From: a virus
Length of the DNA stretch: 22,311 bases
Virus record (IMG/VR): IMGVR_UViG_3300025132_000343
Span: 1 to 22,311 of that record
Direction: 5' to 3' (one strand)
Shown: one piece after another, positions 7,836 through 13,971 of the stretch
Layout of the letters: each line of letters starts with the position of its first letter
Numbering within the stretch: the stretch's first letter is position 1
Position numbers and translations under genes: made by a program
Notes under the pieces: model-generated
Told to the model about the DNA's origin: nothing
Database searches by the model: none
What the model saw: the letters and a program-made list of their open reading frames with translations, nothing else

Positions 7836-8237
7836 TTACTTCTCCCTTGCTACTTGCTTAGTCTTCTCAAACGTTCTGAGACCGCCCAGTCCCAACATGC
7901 CAAGAAGCACGGTCAACAGGCTTTCCATCTCAAATACAGGTAGCGGAGGGGCGTCCACACCAGCAAATGTAATAACAAAAACAGCAATAGGCTGACCCAC
8001 AAAGTGCCAAGCCAAAGCAACGCCGCAAGTCCAGCCGACAAACGGCCTCCAGCCTGCGACAAACATTGACTTGTGTGCCGCTTCAGCCTTGTTAATCTCA
8101 ATCTGGCCCTTGGCAAGCTCTTGGGCATGTCGCTCCGACATCGTCGCAATCTCGTGCGCGAGCCTCGCCTTTTCGTCCGCATCCGGTATGAATTTATCCA
8201 GAAGCCCCGTAACTGGGCCAATCAGTGCTTGTAACAT
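7836..8237 (-). CDS. Holin of the GTA 3TM type (133 aa)
   Basis: The protein resembles the family known as holin of 3TMs for gene-transfer-agent release (GTA_holin_3TM). Such proteins permeabilise the inner membrane at lysis. The N-terminal half is a charged helix with KFIPDADEKARLAHEI and the segment GQIEINKAEAAHKS. It is followed by the family signature FVAGWRPFVGWTCGVALAW (about 59-77). Hydrophobic stretches at about 66-78, 80-92 and 105-120 give the three membrane segments, and the end LGLGGLRTFEKTKQ fits the family. A strong AAGGAGG ribosome-binding site lies just before the ATG at 8237. It leads a four-gene lysis cassette ending with the M15 endolysin. The family is common in alphaproteobacterial phages. 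Confidence 0.9.
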   Translation of the reverse strand: MLQALIGPVTGLLDKFIPDADEKARLAHEIATMSERHAQELAKGQIEINKAEAAHKSMFVAGWRPFVGWTCGVALAWHFVGQPIAVFVITFAGVDAPPLPVFEMESLLTVLLGMLGLGGLRTFEKTKQVAREK

Positions 8238-8246
8238 GACGCCTCC

Positions 8247-9218
8247 TTAGAATGTGGACAGTGCGACCCTCTTCCATGTGTTGGTTGCAACACAGACATA
8301 GATGTAGTCTGTGTCATATGCTATCTCGCCCTTGGTGCCTGACGCTGATGAATTAGCTGGCGTCTGACTGGTGTCGATCCTAATGTTGTCGCCAGTGGTA
8401 GCCAGCGCGTTAAAGGTGCCTGCGCCGGGGGTGGAAGCGCCTATGTTGGTGCCATCAATGCTACCAGCGTTGATGTCCACAGTAGGTAGTGTCGCCGTGC
8501 CTGTGGTGCTGAGCGTTGTGAACGCGCCTGTGCTGGCCGAACTAGCCCCAATCGTGGTGCCGTCTACAGCGCCGCCATTTACATCAATCGAAGAAAATGA
8601 GGACGATCCCGTCGAGGCCACGTTCCCTGTCACGTTTCCCGTCAGGTCGCCCGTCACGTTTCCCGTCACGTTTCCCGTCACATTGCCGGTGACGTTGCCC
8701 GTTACTGCGCCCGTGACATTTCCGGTGACGTTGCCCGTTAAGTTGGCGCTTACCGTTGTTGCTAACAAGTCAACAAAAACCTGCGTGACCGTGGCACCTG
8801 AGCCTGTGCCACTGAACTTCAGCACTGCATCTTTGCCGTTGGCAAGCTCAAAGTCATTTGAAGCGTTATATGTGCCTTGGAACAAAATGACAGATCGGCT
8901 TGACGACAAGCTATTACGAACAAATAAAATCTTCTCTGCATCATTAGGCGTCAGCCTGACATAAGCTGTGCCGCCAAGGTCTCCGCCATCGGTAAACTCA
9001 ATAAATTTGTTTCTACCGTTTGAGACAGCGCCGTCCGTGACGGGGATATCTGTTGGCGAGCCGGAGCTACCGGCAGAAGCTAGGGTCAACGACAGTATCC
9101 CGTTGACAGCCTGATCCAGAATGTCAAAGTTGGTATTGGTTGTATCGCCCCATGTACCAGACTGATCGCCTGTTGCGATCTTCTCTATGCCTAAGTTGGT
9201 TGTATATGTGCTAGTCAT
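8247..9218 (-). CDS. Tail fibre-like protein with NVTG repeats (323 aa)
   Basis: The N-terminus (TSTYTTNLGIEKIATGDQSG, GDTTNTNFDILDQAV) is the typical start of marine phage fibre proteins. Residues 159-200 are about ten tandem 4-residue units NVTG, LTG or AVTG. Residues about 211-275 hold two imperfect copies of a unit with DG-T-IGAS---G-F--L-TTG, another fibre hallmark. The C-terminus (GEIAYDTDYIYVCVATNTWK) matches the end module seen in many phage fibre and baseplate proteins. A trimeric beta-rich fibre contacting host receptor is the expected role. It follows the 259-aa repeat protein by 3 bp and precedes the holin. Receptor unknown. Confidence 0.85.
   Translation of the reverse strand: MTSTYTTNLGIEKIATGDQSGTWGDTTNTNFDILDQAVNGILSLTLASAGSSGSPTDIPVTDGAVSNGRNKFIEFTDGGDLGGTAYVRLTPNDAEKILFVRNSLSSSRSVILFQGTYNASNDFELANGKDAVLKFSGTGSGATVTQVFVDLLATTVSANLTGNVTGNVTGAVTGNVTGNVTGNVTGNVTGDLTGNVTGNVASTGSSSFSSIDVNGGAVDGTTIGASSASTGAFTTLSTTGTATLPTVDINAGSIDGTNIGASTPGAGTFNALATTGDNIRIDTSQTPANSSASGTKGEIAYDTDYIYVCVATNTWKRVALSTF
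8619..8744. repeat. Degenerate 12-bp tandem repeat encoding NVTG units
   Basis: About ten consecutive 12-bp units encode NVTG or near variants (NLTG, AVTG, DLTG) at residues 159-200 of the fibre protein. Codon use varies between units (for example gtcacgtttccc versus gtgacattgccg on the plus strand), so the protein repeat is older than any single slippage event. Confidence 0.9.
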
Positions 9219-9221
9219 GTT

Positions 9222-10001
9222 TTATGCCGCTATCTCTGTCCAATTCGGGTCTTGATTCGGTATGATCTCGTTCCATGCCACTACAGACCCACCTGAAGTG
9301 GCTCCTGTTGCCGCAACCCCTGTCGCCAAAACGCTGATCGCGCCAGTCGCAGACGCAACACCAACGCTACCTTGAAGTGACGGTGACGTAATCGCCACTG
9401 TAAGGCCCGCGCCCTCTGTAATTGTTACAGAGCCTACACCGCCCGCCCCTGCTATCCCGGTAACCTCTACTTGCCCGGCGGCTTCTACAGTTACTGAGCC
9501 AACGCCGCCTGTACCAGCAACACCAGTGACAGAAGCATTTGCTGGCCCCACAATCGTTACACTGCCAGCGTCACCAGCGGCGGCAACACCCGTCACCAAA
9601 CCGCCAGTTCCTAGCTCAAACGATATTTTTAGAGCGGTGTCCGCTGGTGTAGCGAAAGACTCTTCTGCAAAGCCCACGCCACCAAAAAACCCACCGCCTG
9701 CGCCCGTTGCGGTCATCGGCATGGTTGCCGAAACGCCAGTTACAGAGACATTTTCAGGCAAAGATGGAATAGCTGTGCCTACAGCGCCTGTGGCTCCTAC
9801 TCCAGTGACACCTACACCAATAGAAAAGAGCACCTGACCAACGGTGGCTGTTGCTTGTAGACCTGTGACTACAGCGTCTGCGGCCCCATTTACAGATACA
9901 CTGCCAACACCTCCAGTGGCTGACAGCCCTGTAACACCAACAGGCCCAGCATCAGTATCCGAGCCAAATGGAAAGGCTGAAAACGCACTTGTGCTTGGCA
10001 T
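9222..10001 (-). CDS. Repeat-rich virion structural protein, VTGV-type (259 aa)
   Basis: Most of the protein consists of imperfect units of the form VTG[VIL]xATGxVGxVx[VI] with a period near 18-20 residues, and is extremely rich in Gly, Ala, Val and Thr. There are no charged stretches and no signal peptide. It reads as a run of short beta strands, suited to a fibre or tail appendage. Residues about 104-130 (GGGFFGGVGFAEES) interrupt the pattern. The C-terminus VAWNEIIPNQDPNWTEIAA is a short module that I recall ending phage structural proteins of this type. The start is in a TAATG overlap with the coiled-coil gene. The exact place in the virion is unknown. Confidence 0.75.
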   Translation of the reverse strand: MPSTSAFSAFPFGSDTDAGPVGVTGLSATGGVGSVSVNGAADAVVTGLQATATVGQVLFSIGVGVTGVGATGAVGTAIPSLPENVSVTGVSATMPMTATGAGGGFFGGVGFAEESFATPADTALKISFELGTGGLVTGVAAAGDAGSVTIVGPANASVTGVAGTGGVGSVTVEAAGQVEVTGIAGAGGVGSVTITEGAGLTVAITSPSLQGSVGVASATGAISVLATGVAATGATSGGSVVAWNEIIPNQDPNWTEIAA

Positions 10002-10231
10002 TATTTATCGGCCTTTGAATCTATCTTGGCTTCAATTGTGTCGAGCTTCTCAAAGATGCGCTGTATGTCATGCCGAAACTCGTCCCGTCTGACATAGTCA
10101 CCGGCAACACGAATCTCTATCCCACTAACATTCGCCTCCAGCCTCCTGACGGAGTCCCATAGAGTCTTCATAAGCCACCCGAAAACACCTGCACCGAGGG
10201 TAATGATTGTGTTAATCATGCCTTGGTCCAT
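10001..10231 (-). CDS. Small membrane-anchored coiled-coil protein (76 aa)
   Basis: Residues about 5-24 (MINTIITLGAGVFGWLMKTL) form a probable transmembrane or amphipathic helix. The rest is charged and helical with YVRRDEFRHDIQRIFEKLD and ends IEAKIDSKADK. Small proteins with YVRR-[DE]-F---I--I---LD---KADK are common in phages, often near holins, and have been compared to haemolysin XhlA-like membrane proteins; function is not settled. A GAGGG ribosome-binding sequence precedes the ATG at 10231, seven bases after the upstream stop. Following a second TM/coiled-coil gene, it belongs to the envelope-directed block. It could help lysis or anchor another protein. Confidence 0.75.
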   Translation of the reverse strand: MDQGMINTIITLGAGVFGWLMKTLWDSVRRLEANVSGIEIRVAGDYVRRDEFRHDIQRIFEKLDTIEAKIDSKADK

Positions 10232-10238
10232 ACTACCC

Positions 10239-10709
10239 TCACTCTTCTGTGTTTAGTGGGTTGTCTAGGATTCGCTCTATGCGCTCTTCTAAATCATCAC
10301 GCATACTTCTTAGCTCGTTGTTAATATCCCTAAGACTATCGTTTACTCGCTCCTCAAGCGCGTAAACATCATCCCTAAGCTCTCTGGTGGCTTCGGCAAC
10401 TGTGTCATCTGTGCTCCGCGCTATGGACTCTACAACGTCTATATCTGCCTGCAGACGGTCTAGCTCCCTTTCAAGGGCCGTGGTCAATGACTCAACATTG
10501 CCCATCTTCGTGTCGATCACAGCTAGGGCCTCATCATAGGCACTAAAATCAGGCGAGACGTACTCAGTTACAGCCTGCTCGGCAGTCAATAGGCGCTGAT
10601 ACAACTCAAAACCACCCCACATGGCGGCTAAAATGCTACCTAGAAACGGTATTGCAAGCAGTAACTTACCGCCCGAAACCTTTAATCCCGCAAATTCTAT
10701 TTCTGCCAT
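10239..10709 (-). CDS. Membrane-anchored long coiled-coil protein (156 aa)
   Basis: A hydrophobic segment at about 15-35 (KLLLAIPFLGSILAAMWGGF) is followed by a long acidic heptad-like region from about 60 to 150. That region includes ALERELDRLQADIDVVESIA, ELRDDVYALEERVNDSLRDI and ELRSMRDDLEERIERIL. No Cys is present. The design, one N-terminal membrane anchor plus an extended coiled coil, is like inner-membrane spanins (i-spanins), but the gene is 2 kb from the holin and has no embedded o-spanin. It overlaps the 607-aa secreted-protein gene by 13 bases, so the two are probably co-translated. Spanin, scaffold for the secreted proteins, or virion-associated tail protein are all possible. Confidence 0.75.
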   Translation of the reverse strand: MAEIEFAGLKVSGGKLLLAIPFLGSILAAMWGGFELYQRLLTAEQAVTEYVSPDFSAYDEALAVIDTKMGNVESLTTALERELDRLQADIDVVESIARSTDDTVAEATRELRDDVYALEERVNDSLRDINNELRSMRDDLEERIERILDNPLNTEE

Positions 10710-12520
10710 TGGATGTCCACCAAATCTTTATATGTGTCTGAGCCACCAATCCTAAGCACACCAAAGGGATCTACCCGTGGGGCGTTGTTTGGATAAACCT
10801 GAGTATTTTTGTAAAACTCGTCGCGGTCAGAAAGATTTACGTCTTGATATTGATTAAAGTCAGAATTATTAGATATCAAGAACACAGCAACGGATTGATC
10901 GGTAAAGCCACCTGTATCAGCCAAAGTGTCCAACTGATTATCAATACTCTCTTCTACCTGCGCTTGGCTCATAGTTTTGATAGCTACGGTGGCTTTTTGT
11001 ACCATTCTCTTTTCTTGAACAGTTGGCTCGTCAATCTCAAACCGGCTGAAGTCCGGCGGTTGTGAGCTTAAAAACTGACCAACACTTTGCCCTGTAGCTA
11101 ATGCATCATTAAAATCGTCTTCAAATTGCGCCTGTGCTGGTGGAGCTACATCGACGGAGGCCATACTGTCTGACTGCTGTTGTTGCGAAAGCTGTATCAA
11201 AGTTTTGCTAATGTTGGTTTGTTCTGTCGCCATCTGCCAATAGCTGTCAGCCCCTGACTGACTAATAACCTGCGCTATCTGTTGCATTGGCTTTGATTTT
11301 TGCGGCGCACTTCCTAGCTTGCTTGATTGTGTTGATTGCTCTTTAGCAAGAGACAGAGCTATTCCAACTACATCGACGGCAGGTCTTGCAATCGTGCGAA
11401 CAGACTCCGCGACAGGTTCTGATCGTGTTGTTGCCGCGATCTCCACAGGCACCACTTGCTTTTCTCTGACAGGAGGTTCTACCGGCACCTCTTGCCTGAC
11501 AGGCGCAATTTCTGGGACTGGACGCCTTGTAACCCTTTCGACTTCAGCAATTATTTCATCTGGCTCAGCTTGTCGTAGCTTCTTATCTTCTTTTATTGGC
11601 TCAACCTTTCTTTCCTTTTCAACGCCGGGCAAAGGCTCAACGATTTCTGTTGGCTCTTCAGCCACAGGGGGCGCATCGTTTATGCGAGGTCTAGCTTGGG
11701 GAGGTGGCTCGCCAAGCATTTCAGCTTCTTGAGATGTATCTTGGTACGCCTGCGGCGGCTCTGCCTGCTTCAATGCTCTAGGCTTGCCCGTTCTGTCGGG
11801 CTGGTCTAAATATAAGAAGTCGTCAGGAGAATCGCCGAAAACCACATTCGTTGCTTGCTCAGCGAAAGTCGGAGGCGTCGGCTCTACAACCAACGCCGCT
11901 TGTTGCGCGGCAAGTGCTTCTGCGTAACCCGCACAGGACGGGTCATTAAGGGGGTTTGAGCAATCAGGCAGAATAACAGGGTTAGTGTTAACAGGAGTAT
12001 AGATAGCTATCACAGATGGGCTTCGGACTGTTGGCCCGTAGTTACCAGCCCAGAACCCACGATCTATGCCCTCTATTTGCAAAGCAACAGCCTCATAAGC
12101 ACTGCCGAAATCATAAACCTCAGAACCACTAAAAGTCTGCCACTCTGTAAAAAAGTCTCGCTTGTTGAATACTTCACGGACATCTTCGTCGCCTGCAAGA
12201 TTGGTCACAGCAAGAAAAGCCTGTAGCTCATCTTGCGTTCCATTGGGGTCTGCACAATTACCACCAATCTGGTTGTTGCAGTTCATTAGGGCGTCAAACG
12301 ACCAAGTGAGCGTGAGTATCTGTAGCGGGTCGTACTGCGGCAAAAGCCCGCCAGCAGTCACCTCGCCAGTCTGAAAGCTGTATTTGTAAGTACCCGCCGC
12401 CGCATTAAACGCCACATTGTTTGACGATTGCGTAAGGGTGACTAAATTTTCACTGGTTAGGGTCTGACCATGCCCAGCGCCCGCACAAAACAAAAGCATT
12501 GCGCCAAGAAGACGCTTCAT
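10697..12520 (-). CDS. Exported protein with Cys-pair motifs and Pro/Glu-rich linker (607 aa)
   Basis: I choose the ATG at 12520 because it gives a clean signal peptide (MKRLLGAMLLFCAGAGHGQ, cleavage near 18-19). The longer reading to 12589 would bury it. Residues about 20-180 look like a beta-rich domain with a Cys pair (C81, C89). A short motif DCSNPLNDPSCAGY (186-199) follows, with Cys 187 and 196. I recall this motif from other marine phage proteins of unknown role. Residues about 210-380 are Pro/Glu/Lys/Arg-rich and low-complexity, like periplasm-spanning linkers such as that of TonB. The C-terminal part (about 410-607) is Gln-rich then compact, with AVFLISNNSDFNQYQD and VDPFGVLRIGG. Envelope location is supported; function is unknown. 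It starts one base after the upstream stop. Confidence 0.78.
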   Translation of the reverse strand: MKRLLGAMLLFCAGAGHGQTLTSENLVTLTQSSNNVAFNAAAGTYKYSFQTGEVTAGGLLPQYDPLQILTLTWSFDALMNCNNQIGGNCADPNGTQDELQAFLAVTNLAGDEDVREVFNKRDFFTEWQTFSGSEVYDFGSAYEAVALQIEGIDRGFWAGNYGPTVRSPSVIAIYTPVNTNPVILPDCSNPLNDPSCAGYAEALAAQQAALVVEPTPPTFAEQATNVVFGDSPDDFLYLDQPDRTGKPRALKQAEPPQAYQDTSQEAEMLGEPPPQARPRINDAPPVAEEPTEIVEPLPGVEKERKVEPIKEDKKLRQAEPDEIIAEVERVTRRPVPEIAPVRQEVPVEPPVREKQVVPVEIAATTRSEPVAESVRTIARPAVDVVGIALSLAKEQSTQSSKLGSAPQKSKPMQQIAQVISQSGADSYWQMATEQTNISKTLIQLSQQQQSDSMASVDVAPPAQAQFEDDFNDALATGQSVGQFLSSQPPDFSRFEIDEPTVQEKRMVQKATVAIKTMSQAQVEESIDNQLDTLADTGGFTDQSVAVFLISNNSDFNQYQDVNLSDRDEFYKNTQVYPNNAPRVDPFGVLRIGGSDTYKDLVDIQWQK

Positions 12521-12521
12521 C

Positions 12522-13430
12522 TTACATGCGCCTTTCTGGAGTGGGAATGCGCTCTGGATAGGTCTCCCACAAAGCCTTAGCCTCATCACCTATTTGGCCC
12601 TCAATCGGGCAAGGTGTACCGGCATCCATCATAGAAGACCAGACTCGGTAGTCTTGGCACATCAGGCTAACAGCCGCCACCCGCATACCCATGTCGTAAA
12701 GAGTCTTGCTGAGCTTAATTCGCTCGCAGTTCTTATCTCGTACAGACTTCCCAGTGGAAAACCCAAGGATCTGCGTCTGTACAGCCCCTGAAATCCCTGT
12801 AGTGCATAGGTCTTGGCTGTAGCTACTGCCAATCGATGGGGCTATCGCACTGGGCGGCGGCGAGTTTATATCCTGCGTAATTCTTTGAGTCGAATCACTG
12901 GTCGAGTTGCTCGTCGAATTGCTGTTGTTGGTGTTGACGTTGTTGTTGTTCGAGTTTACCTCGGACGTAGAGTTGCTGGTCTGATTAATCGTTGTGTCAG
13001 ACGTTGACAAGCTAACACTGTTGCTAGTGCTCGTATTCTGATTAATGTTCGTAGCAGTGCTGACCGAGGTGTTGTTGTTTGTGTTGTTATTGGTATTTGT
13101 GTTGATATTGGTGTTGTTGTTATTTGAGTTGGTGTTGTTAAAGTTTCGGATCAACCCGTTGTAATTCGTGCTGTTAATGTTTTGATTCAAGTTGGTGTTG
13201 TTATTGATCGCACTTGAAGTCGAGTCAATAACTGACGTATTCACGTTTGTGTTGACGTTCGTATTCGTAGACGTACCCGTATAATTCGTCGTATTCACGT
13301 TATTGTTGGTATTGGTATTGGTGGACGTATTAGTCGAGGACGACGTTGTGTTTATATTAGTCGTCGTTTCATCACCCAATGAGAAAGCGGGCCACAAAAA
13401 ACACGCAGTGATAATCAATAATTTTTTCAT
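12522..13430 (-). CDS. Exported Asn/Thr/Ser-rich repeat protein with Cys-containing C-terminal domain (302 aa)
   Basis: The ATG at 13430 gives a signal peptide (MKKLLIITACFLWPAFSLGD) and has a GGA ribosome-binding sequence in the short gap after the upstream stop. A longer reading to 13469 overlaps the chaperone gene and hides the signal. Residues 22-186 are almost entirely Asn, Thr and Ser with alternating TNTN patterns and two TNY-G sites. The C-terminal domain (about 200-300) is ordinary globular sequence with Cys at 209, 235, 258 and 274. Its motifs are NCERIKLSKTLYDMGM, VAAVSLMCQDYRV and GTPCPIEGQIG, a pattern I recall in other marine phages without assigned function. The low-complexity half could form beta fibrils. 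It lies in tight tandem with the 607-aa exported protein. Surface or periplasmic action is inferred. Confidence 0.8.
   Translation of the reverse strand: MKKLLIITACFLWPAFSLGDETTTNINTTSSSTNTSTNTNTNNNVNTTNYTGTSTNTNVNTNVNTSVIDSTSSAINNNTNLNQNINSTNYNGLIRNFNNTNSNNNNTNINTNTNNNTNNNTSVSTATNINQNTSTSNSVSLSTSDTTINQTSNSTSEVNSNNNNVNTNNSNSTSNSTSDSTQRITQDINSPPPSAIAPSIGSSYSQDLCTTGISGAVQTQILGFSTGKSVRDKNCERIKLSKTLYDMGMRVAAVSLMCQDYRVWSSMMDAGTPCPIEGQIGDEAKALWETYPERIPTPERRM
12873..13367. repeat. Low-complexity Asn/Thr/Ser codon tract
   Basis: About 495 bases encode residues 22-186 of the exported protein. On the plus strand the tract is dominated by gtt, gtg and att trinucleotides in irregular order. Codons for Asn and Thr are mixed (aat/aac, act/acc/acg), so this is selected protein composition and not a simple uninterrupted microsatellite. 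The tract keeps frame throughout. Confidence 0.9.
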
Positions 13431-13444
13431 GTGATTTCCACATT

Positions 13445-13960
13445 TTACGGCTTTGGCTTTTCGGGCCATGTAATGGTGCTGGGAAAATCTGTCTGTTGTG
13501 GCACATCACGCAAAGCCTGCCTGTACTTTGCCATATCGTCTGACATGGTTACGTCTGAAAGGCCATAGTGATCTGTCTCCGTTAACAAAAGATCGCGCTT
13601 AGAGCGTTCTAGGGCGGCTAAGGACGAGGTATTTGCCGCATCGTAGGCGTCTTTCTGGGCCTGTACGGTTACAGTGGTTTCGTTGCCCTCATCATCAGTC
13701 TCCGTGTACTCAGTGAACATATCCTGCTCAGTCCATGCGTACACCCAGTTGTCATCAGAGTCTTGTACCGCGCCGTTGCGTACAACAACTTTATAGTCAC
13801 CAGAGGGCGCTGGCTTAGGTGATTCCAGCACTGGATCGACATTCAAGGCGTCAAAAGTGCTTTCATTCCAGACTTTTGGAAAGCTCATATTTTTGTTTTC
13901 AGCTTTCAACTCGGCGTCTGTCTTGATTTCGCCGCTAGTTCGATTTCTGTATTCAGACAT
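13445..13960 (-). CDS. Tail assembly chaperone-like protein (171 aa)
   Basis: The C-terminal third carries the well-known pattern of phage tail assembly chaperone-type proteins. It has RSKRDLLLTETDHYGLSD and then VTMSDDMAKYRQALRDVPQQ, ending FPSTITWPEKPKP (about 117-171). This corresponds to the R--LL--TD---L-D--M----YRQALRD-P-Q--FP--I-WP-KP signature. The N-terminal part (MSEYRNRTSGEIKTDAELKA, about residues 1-20) resembles a short domain often found before it. A central acidic region contains TEYTETDDEGNETTVTV. Proteins of this type accompany fibre genes and are thought to help fibre or tail assembly. It sits just after the modular 679-aa protein (11 bp gap, AGGA ribosome-binding sequence). 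Confidence is high for the family. Confidence 0.87.
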   Translation of the reverse strand: MSEYRNRTSGEIKTDAELKAENKNMSFPKVWNESTFDALNVDPVLESPKPAPSGDYKVVVRNGAVQDSDDNWVYAWTEQDMFTEYTETDDEGNETTVTVQAQKDAYDAANTSSLAALERSKRDLLLTETDHYGLSDVTMSDDMAKYRQALRDVPQQTDFPSTITWPEKPKP

Positions 13961-13971
13961 AGTTGATATTC

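Noticed and set aside
8371-8964. Long plus-strand reading frame opposite the fibre gene
   Set aside because: Its PVTFPVT repeats are the reverse reading of the NVTG array, so it is a shadow.
10697-12520. Lipoprotein signal in the 607-aa exported protein
   Set aside because: The only Cys in the signal peptide is preceded by LLF, not a lipobox, so ordinary cleavage after the AGHG region is more likely.
12873-13367. Repetitive DNA that could suggest a CRISPR array or microsatellite
   Set aside because: There are no regular repeat/spacer units. The tract keeps a coding frame for an Asn/Thr-rich protein with mixed codons.
12522-13430. Possible curli subunit (CsgA-like)
   Set aside because: Curli repeats need spaced Gln/Asn/Gly positions (S-----Q-G--N-A---Q), which are absent. 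No CsgG- or CsgF-like gene is in the window.
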